DNA from: Streptomyces sp. HD
GTDB taxonomy: Bacteria; Actinomycetota; Actinomycetes; Streptomycetales; Streptomycetaceae
Length of the DNA: 64,000 nt
Direction: 5' to 3'
Assembly (NCBI RefSeq): GCF_028369295.1
Contig: NZ_JAQMYP010000007.1
Span: forward strand, 1 to 64,000
Each line of letters opens with the position of its first letter. Position 1 is the first letter of the stretch. Shown in pieces: positions 16,675 to 24,298 of the stretch. Below the pieces are notes generated by a model. The model worked only from the letters and a program-made list of their open reading frames with translations, had not been told where the DNA came from and ran no database searches. The position numbers and the translations under genes were made by a program.

Positions 16675-16808
16675 GCACTGATTATTTCAGCGAGGTTGCT
16701 CCTCACGCTGCCATTGGAGTCGTGAGCCGTCAAGACCTCGGAAAATACGAAGACAAGGGGCCGTTCATCCAGAAGTCAGTCCCACGAGGGTCCGCTATTG
16801 TTCAGTGC
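16675..16808. promoter_or_regulatory. pcaI-pcaV divergent regulatory region with two half-sites
   Basis: The intergenic region has two inverted copies of a heptamer: GCACTGA at 16675-16681, about 50 bp upstream of pcaI, and TCAGTGC at 16802-16808, about 42 bp upstream of pcaV. Each lies where an operator would overlap the promoter of its own gene. They are candidate PcaV contacts, consistent with MarR repression relieved by protocatechuate. Actual binding sites were not tested and the flanking palindromes are imperfect. Confidence 0.45.
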
Positions 16809-16849
16809 ACCAACGAATGCCACCGACGAATCCGACCAGGGGAGCGCGC

Positions 16850-17314
16850 ATGGCCGCCGTGGATCTCACCACCCACCCCGGGCATCTGGCCCGGCGGCTC
16901 CAGCAGGCGCACTACCTGCTGTGGAACACGATGGTGTCCGAGGAGATCACCTCGCCCCAGTTCGCCGTCCTCAACGCGCTCGTCGCCGAGCCGGGCCTGG
17001 ACCAGCGGACGGTGGGGGAGCGGGTCGGGCTCGACCGGTCCACCATCGCCGAGGTGATCAGCCGGCTCGGCCGCCGCGGGCTGCTCGACAAGGTCCGCGA
17101 CCCCCAGGACGGCCGCCGCTTCCTGCTGCGCCTCACGGATGAGGGGCTGCGGACGCACAAGAAGCTGACCGTGCGCACCGCCCGGATGAACCAGGTCTTC
17201 CTGGCCCCGCTCTCCGCCGAGGAGCAGACGCTGTTCTTCGACCTGATCCGGCGTGTGTCGGACGCGGCCGAGGGGCTGCGCAATCCGGCGGAACCCCTCG
17301 TCGCGCAGCCCTGA
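16850..17314 (+). CDS. pcaV: MarR-family repressor of protocatechuate catabolism
   Basis: The 154-residue winged-helix MarR protein has the recognition region QRTVGERVGLDRSTIAEVIS (residues 52-71) and wing at DPQDGRR. Arg15 (HLARR), recalled as the key protocatechuate-binding residue of S. coelicolor PcaV (SCO6704), is present. It is divergent from pcaI, the arrangement known for PcaV, and should repress the operon until protocatechuate binds. The ATG at 16850 is preferred to an upstream GTG that would add 15 residues. Confidence 0.92.
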   Translation: MAAVDLTTHPGHLARRLQQAHYLLWNTMVSEEITSPQFAVLNALVAEPGLDQRTVGERVGLDRSTIAEVISRLGRRGLLDKVRDPQDGRRFLLRLTDEGLRTHKKLTVRTARMNQVFLAPLSAEEQTLFFDLIRRVSDAAEGLRNPAEPLVAQP

Positions 17315-17326
17315 CCGCTCGCACGC

Positions 17327-18331
17327 TCAGTGCGCCGTGGCGAACACCACCCACACCTGGCCGTGCTGGAACTTCATCGGCCTGCCGTTGCGGGTCGTGA
17401 ACGTCGTGCCGCCCGAGGCCTTCGGGCGCTTCCACTTCACCCCGTCGTAGGCGAGTCCGTCGCGCAGCACCGTCGCCTTCCCGGCGCCGACCGTCTCGGA
17501 GTACGGCGTGTTGTTGCCGAGGAAGTCATGGAACCTGGACTCGCGCACCTTCACGTACTGCACGATGACCGTTCCGGCCGTCACCCGCCGTCCGTCCGTC
17601 GTCCTGGCAGCCTTGCCGTCCATGGCGACCAGCCAGCAGTTCCGGCTCCTGGACCAGGTGAAGGTGTACCGGGCCGCTTCGAAGCGCACCGTCCGCGAGT
17701 GCACGGCCTTGCCGCCCGCGGGGGCGGCCCCGAAGCGGAAACCGGTCGTCAGGACGTCCGTGCCCGGGGCGGGGGACATCAGTCGGCGGGGTCGCAGATA
17801 GAGGTTGTGCGGTGAGGGCCTGGCCTTGTAGCGGAAGTACGCGTTGGTCGCCTTCTCGGGCGACTCCGCCCGCACCGACGTCTTGTCGATCAGTGGCAGG
17901 AGCTTGCTCTGGGCCCCGGAGAAGGCGAGTGTCGGGCGGTCGAACTGGCGCAGCAGCTCCAGGTCGCTCTCGCGGGCACTGCGTACCGGCCCGACGACCT
18001 TCGGCAGCTTCTGCGCGTACATCGCCATCAGCCGGCTGAGCCCGCCCTCGACCTGCTCGACGTACACGATGTCGGCCTCGTTGAGACCCGTGTGGGGCCG
18101 TGCGGCGCGCACGTTGTCGATCTTCACGGCGAGGATCGACTTGTACTTAGCCCTGCTCTTGGTCTCACTCGGCGCCGAGGGCTGCTGCTGCCGGCCGCGG
18201 CTGTCGTCGCGTGAGTCGTCGGAGGTCGTGCAGCCGGCCGCCAAGGAGGCGGTCATCAGAGCGGCCAGCGCAGCCGCCGTCGTCGTGGTGCGTCTCGTGC
18301 GCACCCCTCGCTGTCTGCCCACCGTTGTCAC
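17327..18331 (-). CDS. DUF3048 (YerB-like) lipoprotein
   Basis: The 334-residue protein has a signal peptide ending in lipobox LAAGC at about residue 34, so it is probably a lipoprotein. The mature part matches the DUF3048 domains: AVKIDNVRAARPHTGLNEAD, VGPVRSARESDLELL and the C-terminal VVFATAH end. The function is not established. The start is GTG at 18331. It converges on pcaV with only 12 bp between the stops. Confidence 0.85.
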   Translation of the reverse strand: MTTVGRQRGVRTRRTTTTAAALAALMTASLAAGCTTSDDSRDDSRGRQQQPSAPSETKSRAKYKSILAVKIDNVRAARPHTGLNEADIVYVEQVEGGLSRLMAMYAQKLPKVVGPVRSARESDLELLRQFDRPTLAFSGAQSKLLPLIDKTSVRAESPEKATNAYFRYKARPSPHNLYLRPRRLMSPAPGTDVLTTGFRFGAAPAGGKAVHSRTVRFEAARYTFTWSRSRNCWLVAMDGKAARTTDGRRVTAGTVIVQYVKVRESRFHDFLGNNTPYSETVGAGKATVLRDGLAYDGVKWKRPKASGGTTFTTRNGRPMKFQHGQVWVVFATAH

Positions 18332-18529
18332 CCGCCACCACCCACCCAGTCCATTTCACTAATTGTGCGCTTATCTGTTCATAGGTGCCCATACCCGATC
18401 GGTTCGTTCCGCGAGCGGGAATCCATCGATCGGCCCATGGCCCGTGGCGACGGTTCGGCAAGGGAGCGCGGGGGTACCCGGCGGCCACCGCAGGAGCGGA
18501 CGCACACGTGGCGGAGGGAGCACGGGGCG

Positions 18530-19720
18530 ATGAGGGCTGTGACCTGGCAGGGCAAGCGCGAAGTGCGCGTGGAGAACGTGCCGGATCCGCGGATCGAGGC
18601 GCCGACGGACGCGGTCGTCCGGATCACGTCCACCGGGCTGTGCGGCTCCGACCTGCATCTGTACGAGGTGCTCACGCCGTTCATGACGCCGGGGGACATC
18701 CTCGGCCATGAGCCGATCGGCATCGTCGAGGAGGTCGGTGCCGGGGTGCCCGATCTGCAGGCGGGGGACCGGGTCGTGGTGCCGTTCCAGATCGCCTGCG
18801 GCAACTGCTGGATGTGCCTGACCGGGCTGCCGACCCAGTGCGAGACCACCCAGGTCACCGGCGAGGGCATGGGTGCCGCCCTGTTCGGCTACACCCGTCT
18901 GTACGGTGCCGTGCCGGGCGCCCAGGCGGAGTATCTGCGGGTCCCGCAGGCGCAGTACGGCCCGATCAAGATCCCTCACGGCCCGCCCGACGACCGGTTC
19001 GTCTACCTCTCCGACGTCCTGCCCACCGCCTGGCAGGCGGTCCGCTACGCCGAGGTCCCGGAGGGCGGCAGCATCGCCGTGCTCGGCCTCGGCCCCATCG
19101 GCGACATGGCCTGCCGGGTCGCCCAGGTGACGGGCGCCGGGCGCGTGTTCGGTGTGGACCTGGTGTCCGACCGGCTTCAGCGGGCCCGGGCGCGGGGCGT
19201 GGAGACGTACGACCTGAGGAGCTTCCACGACGAGAAGGAGCTCGTCGCCGCCATCCGTGACGAGACCGACGGCCGTGGCCCCGACGCCGTGATCGACGCG
19301 GTCGGCACCGAGGCGCACGGCAGCGCCGCCGCCCGGCTGGCCCAGCAGGCCTCCGCGATGCTGCCGCGCAAGCTGGGCGGACCGCTCGCCGAACGGTTCA
19401 GCGTCGACCGGCTCGCCGCCCTCCACACCGCCATCGACCTGGTGCGGCGCGGCGGCACGATCTCCCTGTCCGGGGTGTATGGCGGCACCGCGGACCCGCT
19501 GCCGATGCTCACCCTGTTCGACAAGCAGCTCCAGATCCGGATGGGGCAGGCCAATGTGCGCCGCTGGAGCGACGACATCATGCCGTACCTGACCGACGAC
19601 GACCCGCTCGGCGTGGACGACTTCGCCACCCACCGGCTGCCGCTGACGGACGCGCCGCACGCGTACGAGATGTTCCAGCACAAGCAGGACGGCGCGGTGA
19701 AGGTGCTGATGCAGCCGTGA
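18530..19720 (+). CDS. Zinc-dependent alcohol dehydrogenase (MDR family)
   Basis: The 396-residue medium-chain dehydrogenase has catalytic zinc ligands Cys38, His60 and Glu61 (GLCGSDLH, GHEPIG) and four structural-zinc cysteines 90, 93, 96 and 104. The NAD(P) motif is GLGPIG. Its length and the insertion before the C-terminal domain resemble the glutathione-independent formaldehyde dehydrogenase-like branch, but the substrate is not clear. The ATG at 18530 has a GGAGGGAG Shine-Dalgarno upstream. Confidence 0.88.
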   Translation: MRAVTWQGKREVRVENVPDPRIEAPTDAVVRITSTGLCGSDLHLYEVLTPFMTPGDILGHEPIGIVEEVGAGVPDLQAGDRVVVPFQIACGNCWMCLTGLPTQCETTQVTGEGMGAALFGYTRLYGAVPGAQAEYLRVPQAQYGPIKIPHGPPDDRFVYLSDVLPTAWQAVRYAEVPEGGSIAVLGLGPIGDMACRVAQVTGAGRVFGVDLVSDRLQRARARGVETYDLRSFHDEKELVAAIRDETDGRGPDAVIDAVGTEAHGSAAARLAQQASAMLPRKLGGPLAERFSVDRLAALHTAIDLVRRGGTISLSGVYGGTADPLPMLTLFDKQLQIRMGQANVRRWSDDIMPYLTDDDPLGVDDFATHRLPLTDAPHAYEMFQHKQDGAVKVLMQP

Positions 19721-19816
19721 CCGTGGCCGCGGCCGTGCGCCTCGTGGCGTGACCCGGGCTGGGCGTCCGGCCCGCGGTCCGGTCATGCTCTGGGGGAGCA
19801 GCAGGTCCGCGGTGCG

Positions 19817-19876
19817 GTCAGGCTTGCGGGGCCGTCAGCCCTAGCCCTGCGTGGCCGTCAGGCTTGCGGGGCCGTC
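19817..19876. repeat. 20-bp direct repeat, 40-bp period
   Basis: The 20-bp sequence GTCAGGCTTGCGGGGCCGTC occurs exactly at 19817-19836 and 19857-19876, with a third degenerate copy starting near 19891 at the 3' end of the ligase gene. It lies between convergent genes (alcohol dehydrogenase and LigC). It may be a local duplication; no function is evident. Confidence 0.6.
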
Positions 19877-19891
19877 TGGCCCGCGGTGCCG

Positions 19892-20962
19892 TCAGGCCTG
19901 TGGTGCGAAGATCTCCGCGAGGTCGTAGCGCACCGGCTCCTCCAGCTGTGCGTAGGTGCAGCCGGCCGGGGTGCGGTCCGGGCGCCAGCGGCGGAAGCGG
20001 GCCGTGTGCCGGAAGCGCACGCCGTTCTCCATGTGGTCGTACGCCACCTCGGCCACCCGTTCCGGCCGGAGCGGCACCCAGGACAGGTCCTTCTTGCCCG
20101 ACCAGCGGCTCGGCGCGCCCGGCAGCCGCGCCGACTCATGCGCCGCTTCGTCGGACCAGGCCGCCCACGGATGCCCCGCGGCGTCCGCCATGCGCAGCGG
20201 CTCCAGCTCCTCGATCAGCTCGGCCCGCCGCTTCATGGAGAACGCGGCCGACACGCCCACATGCTGGAGAGTGCCCTGATCGTCGTACAGACCGAGCAGC
20301 AGGGAACCCACGATCGGTCCGCTCTTGTGCAGGCGGTAGCCCGCGACGACGACATCCGCCGTCCGCTCGTGCTTGATCTTGAACATGGCGCGCTCGTCCT
20401 GGAGATAGCGCAGGGTGAGCGGCTTGGCGATGACGCCGTCCAGACCCGCCCCCTCGTACTGCTCGAACCACCCCTTCGCCGTCTCGATGTCGGTCGTCGC
20501 CGGCGCCACATGCACCGGTGACGTCACCCCGGACAACGCCATCGTGAGCAGCGCCCGCCGGTCCGCCAGCGGCGTCTGAAGCAGTGACTGGTCGGCCAGC
20601 GCCAGCAGGTCGAAGGCCACGAACGACGCCGGGGTCCGCTCTGCCAGCATCCGCACCCGGGAGTCCGCCGGGTGGATGCGCTCGGTGAGCGCGTCGAAGT
20701 CCAGCCGCCCCTCCCGTGCGATGACGATCTCCCCGTCCAGCACGCACCGCTCCGGCAACCGTTCCTTCAGCCCCGCCGCCAGCTCGGGAAAGTACCTGGT
20801 CAGCGGCTTGGTGGTACGGCTGCCCAGCTCGACCTCGTCCCGGTCGCGGAACACGATCGCCCGGAACCCGTCCCACTTCGCCTCGTACTGCATACCCGGC
20901 GGGATCTTCGCCACCGACTTGGCGAGCATCGGCTTCACGGGCGGCATCACCGGCAGGTCCAT
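19892..20962 (-). CDS. ligC: ATP-dependent DNA ligase, LigC type
   Basis: The 356-residue ligase has the adenylation motif EAKWDGFR with nucleophile Lys29, the DGEIVI and GLDGVIAKP motifs, and an OB-fold C-terminus. It seals nicks using ATP. Its small size and absence of polymerase or nuclease domains fit the actinobacterial LigC branch. It is divergent, with a 74-bp gap, from a stand-alone LigD-type polymerase. In mycobacteria the equivalent Prim-PolC/LigC pair takes part in short-patch excision repair, which is the likeliest role here. No Ku gene is in the window. Confidence 0.88.
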   Translation of the reverse strand: MDLPVMPPVKPMLAKSVAKIPPGMQYEAKWDGFRAIVFRDRDEVELGSRTTKPLTRYFPELAAGLKERLPERCVLDGEIVIAREGRLDFDALTERIHPADSRVRMLAERTPASFVAFDLLALADQSLLQTPLADRRALLTMALSGVTSPVHVAPATTDIETAKGWFEQYEGAGLDGVIAKPLTLRYLQDERAMFKIKHERTADVVVAGYRLHKSGPIVGSLLLGLYDDQGTLQHVGVSAAFSMKRRAELIEELEPLRMADAAGHPWAAWSDEAAHESARLPGAPSRWSGKKDLSWVPLRPERVAEVAYDHMENGVRFRHTARFRRWRPDRTPAGCTYAQLEEPVRYDLAEIFAPQA

Positions 20963-21036
20963 GGTCCGATTCTGCGCGCACACGACCATGAACGCCCGGT
21001 GTGCGAGGTACCCGTGGTGCGCCTACCGTGGCTCGC

Positions 21037-22062
21037 ATGGGCGAAGCGGTGGAGCTGGCGGCGGGCGGCAGAACCGTGCGCCTCTCCAACCCGGGAAAGG
21101 TCTTCTTCCCGGAACCCGGCTTCACCAAGCTGGACCTCGCCCAGTACTACATCGCCGTCGGCCCCGGCATCCTGCGCGCCCTGCGCGACCGCCCCACCAC
21201 CCTGGAGCGCTACCCGGACGGCGTGAGCGGCGAGTCCTTCTTCCAGAAACGGGCGCCCAAGAACATGCCCGACTGGATCCCCACCGCCCACATCACCTTC
21301 CCCAGCGGTCGCAGCGCCGACGAGATGTGCCCCACCGAGGAGGCCGCCGTCCTGTGGGCCGCCCAGTACGGCACTCTCACCTTCCACCCCTGGCCCGTCC
21401 GCCGCGGCGACGTCGACCGCCCCGACGAACTGCGCCTCGATCTCGACCCGCAGCCCGGCACCGACTTCGACGACGCCGTCCGCGCCGCCCACGAGCTGCG
21501 CGCCGTCCTCGACGAGTTCGGCGGCCTGCGCGGCTGGCCCAAGACCTCCGGCGGCCGCGGACTGCACGTCTTCGTACCGATCGAACCGCGCTGGACCTTC
21601 ACCCAGGTCCGGCGCGCCGCCATCGCGGTCGGCCGGGAGCTGGAACGCCGGATGCCGGAGCAGGTGACCATCAAGTGGTGGAAGGAGGAGCGGGGCGAGC
21701 GCATCTTCGTCGACTACAACCAGACGGCCCGCGACCGCACGATCGCCTCCGCCTACTCGGTACGGCCGCGCCCGCACGCCCCGGTCTCCGCGCCCCTGAC
21801 CTGGGACGAGGTCGGAACCGCGCACCCCCGTGACTTCGACATCGCCACCATGCCGGCCCGTTTCGCCGAACTCGGCGACGTACACGCCGACATGGACGAC
21901 CACCGCTTCTCCCTGGACGCCCTGCTGGAGCTGGCCAACAAGGACGAACGCGACCACGGTCTCGGCGATCTGCCCTACCCGCCCGAATACCCGAAGATGC
22001 CGGGGGAGCCCAAGCGGGTGCAGCCGAGCCGTGCGAAGAAGGAACCGGGCGGGACGGACTAG
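21037..22062 (+). CDS. LigD-type polymerase/primase (PolDom)
   Basis: The 341-residue archaeo-eukaryotic-primase-fold polymerase has metal-binding Asp135 and Asp137 (RLDLDPQPG), the SGGRGLH motif at 171-177 and Asp226 (IFVDYNQ), matching the catalytic set known for M. tuberculosis LigD PolDom (137, 139, 227). It adds ribonucleotides or short patches at DNA gaps and ends. It is the partner of the divergent LigC gene. Its TAG stop overlaps the TAG stop of the convergent HEAT-repeat gene as CTAG. Confidence 0.9.
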   Translation: MGEAVELAAGGRTVRLSNPGKVFFPEPGFTKLDLAQYYIAVGPGILRALRDRPTTLERYPDGVSGESFFQKRAPKNMPDWIPTAHITFPSGRSADEMCPTEEAAVLWAAQYGTLTFHPWPVRRGDVDRPDELRLDLDPQPGTDFDDAVRAAHELRAVLDEFGGLRGWPKTSGGRGLHVFVPIEPRWTFTQVRRAAIAVGRELERRMPEQVTIKWWKEERGERIFVDYNQTARDRTIASAYSVRPRPHAPVSAPLTWDEVGTAHPRDFDIATMPARFAELGDVHADMDDHRFSLDALLELANKDERDHGLGDLPYPPEYPKMPGEPKRVQPSRAKKEPGGTD

Positions 22063-24170
22063 GGCAGTCCCGTCGGCGTCACCAGGCGACGGCAGTCAGC
22101 CAGCAGCCTCTCGTCCGCGGCGACGTCGTAGCGCATGCTCATCGTCGAACTGTCGTCGTTGCGACGGTCGTTGTTGTGGCGGCGCTGGGAGGACAGCTCC
22201 TCCTGTATGAGCGGAAGGGCCGATGCGGCCGCAGGTCCCATCTCGGTCAGACAGGCGGCGACGGCCGGACGTGTTCTCGGGAGTGCCGCCCACTTGTCGA
22301 GCAGCGTCGGCAGCATGCCGTCCACGTCCCCGGTGATCTGCCACAGCGCCATGATCATGTCCGGCTGGGCGTCGCGCCCCGGGAGCAGCTCCCGCAGCCG
22401 CGGAGCCAGTGGCGCACCGGCCGGGCCCAGCGAACCGGCGGCCTTCAGGGCACTGTTCTGCTCGGACCAGCGCTGCGATTCCATGCCCGCGTGGACCAGG
22501 GGCAGGATCCGGGGCAGGAGGGGCTCGGCCTGGCCCGTCACCGTGCGCAGGGCCCTTGCCGCGTCCAGCCGGAGGGTGAGCGGCTCCGCCGCCGCGGCCA
22601 TCAACTCCCTTAGCCGAGCGGCCACTTCAGCAGCGTCCGGCCCGTACCGGGCGAGGGCGCGCACGGCCTGACTCCTGCACCAGCTGTCGGACTCGGCCAT
22701 CTCGACGAAGAACGGCAGGGACTCGGGGCGGGCGAGCACACCGAGTGCCGAGACCAGCCGCTGCGCGGAGCACGTGTGCCGGTCGGAGGGCGCTGCCCCG
22801 AGCCGCCGATGCAGCACCGGCACCAGCGGAGCCGCGGCCTCGGGGCCGATCCTCTCCACCCATGTGCCCAGGTTCTCCGGGACGGTGCCCTCCCGCGCCA
22901 GTACCTCGGCCAGCGCGGGTACGGCCCGCTGGTCGCCCTGCAGCGCGAGCGCCTCCAGGGCCTTGCCGAAGAGGCTCCCCTCCCAGTCGCCCGGCTCCCA
23001 GGTGTCGTCCCATTCACGCACGCACACCGCGAGGATGTCGGCGACGACCCGGGCGATCGGAGCGACGTGGCACAGCTCGGTCAGGGCCCGGCGGGAGAGC
23101 TCGGGTTCGTCCTCGACCAGTTGGCGGGCGAGCAGCGCGACCGGCAGATCGTCAGGGGCCCGCCAGCCCGTGAGCAGCGTGCCCGCCATGTCGACCGCTG
23201 CCATGCGCTGCCCCCAGTCCGGGGTCTGCAACTGCTCGACGAGGAGCTCGAAACGCGGATCCGTGCGATCGCCGAGTGCCCGGTGCAGCTCCTCCAGGAG
23301 ATCGTCGGCCGTCGAGGCGTCGACGCTCTGTCGCCGTGCGGCCTCCAGCTCACGCAGGTACGACACCATCGTGTCCGTGCGGGGCCCCTCCCATGCGGTG
23401 TGCGGCTCCTCGGCGGGCGCCTCCTGCTCGTGGGCGAGCCGCATGACGTCGAGGACGGTCTCCACCAGGTCCTCGGGCAGTGATTCCGGCCCGCAGCGGG
23501 CCAGTTGGACCAGCCCTGCCAGCCGCTGCTCGGGGTGGGACGCGACGGACACCACGTCCTTCAGTAGCGTGCCGGCCTCGGCCCCGAGCGCTTCCCGGTG
23601 CTCGGTGCCGAGCCTGCCGACCGCCTGGACGAGCGCACCCACGGCCTGCGGATCCCGCTCGGCGGTCAGCCGGTCCCGCAGCGCGCCGAGAACACGGGAC
23701 GGGTCCGGATGCACATGGGCCAGCGCGGCGGCGGCTGCCGCCCGAACCTCGGCGTCCGGATCGGCGAGCAGCCCGAGGAAGACGTCCGCGCGCCCCCGGA
23801 CCGTCGACCAGGCGTCCAGGAACGGCTGGACGAACGCTGCGTCCTCCGCCTCGTCCTCGAAGAGGCCCCCGATCTCCTGCGGATCGGGCTCCCGCTCACC
23901 CGCGATGCTGCACAGCAGATGCACGACCGCACCCCGGTCGGCGACCGCCTCGACGGTGACGAGTTCGAAGAGGAACGGTATGCAGGCGACCGTGCTGTCG
24001 TACACATCGCCCTGGTGGTGCACCGCCCCGTACATCCCGTCGAGCGCGACCTCCCGACGGGCCGGGTCGTCCGAGGCCAGATCCCGCAGCAGGTCCGGCA
24101 CATCGGTCGCCGAGTCGGTGTACGCATGCCCCATCGACGCCCAGTCGACGTCGTCGATCCCCGTGAACAC
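22059..24170 (-). CDS. HEAT-repeat protein
   Basis: This is a 703-residue alpha-solenoid protein with many HEAT-like repeats (for example DPDAEVRAAAAAALAHVHPD and CRSQAVRALARYGPDAAEVA). HEAT solenoids are scaffolds, and no catalytic domain is visible. The GTG at 24170 is chosen since a GGGAAGG sequence lies upstream and the product begins VFTGIDDVDWASMGHAY; an ATG 12 codons further in is an alternative. The 3' end overlaps the PolDom gene by four bases (CTAG). Confidence 0.75.
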   Translation of the reverse strand: MFTGIDDVDWASMGHAYTDSATDVPDLLRDLASDDPARREVALDGMYGAVHHQGDVYDSTVACIPFLFELVTVEAVADRGAVVHLLCSIAGEREPDPQEIGGLFEDEAEDAAFVQPFLDAWSTVRGRADVFLGLLADPDAEVRAAAAAALAHVHPDPSRVLGALRDRLTAERDPQAVGALVQAVGRLGTEHREALGAEAGTLLKDVVSVASHPEQRLAGLVQLARCGPESLPEDLVETVLDVMRLAHEQEAPAEEPHTAWEGPRTDTMVSYLRELEAARRQSVDASTADDLLEELHRALGDRTDPRFELLVEQLQTPDWGQRMAAVDMAGTLLTGWRAPDDLPVALLARQLVEDEPELSRRALTELCHVAPIARVVADILAVCVREWDDTWEPGDWEGSLFGKALEALALQGDQRAVPALAEVLAREGTVPENLGTWVERIGPEAAAPLVPVLHRRLGAAPSDRHTCSAQRLVSALGVLARPESLPFFVEMAESDSWCRSQAVRALARYGPDAAEVAARLRELMAAAAEPLTLRLDAARALRTVTGQAEPLLPRILPLVHAGMESQRWSEQNSALKAAGSLGPAGAPLAPRLRELLPGRDAQPDMIMALWQITGDVDGMLPTLLDKWAALPRTRPAVAACLTEMGPAAASALPLIQEELSSQRRHNNDRRNDDSSTMSMRYDVAADERLLADCRRLVTPTGLP

Positions 24171-24298
24171 GTGCCCGCCTTCCCGTAGCGCAGTGGCGCA
24201 CGGCGGCTGCCACTGATCGACAGCATGCCGTACGCCACTGACAACGGGCCAAGTGGAAGCCCCGACCGGAGTTCTCCCGGAGCTCCTCGGTCCGTCGG

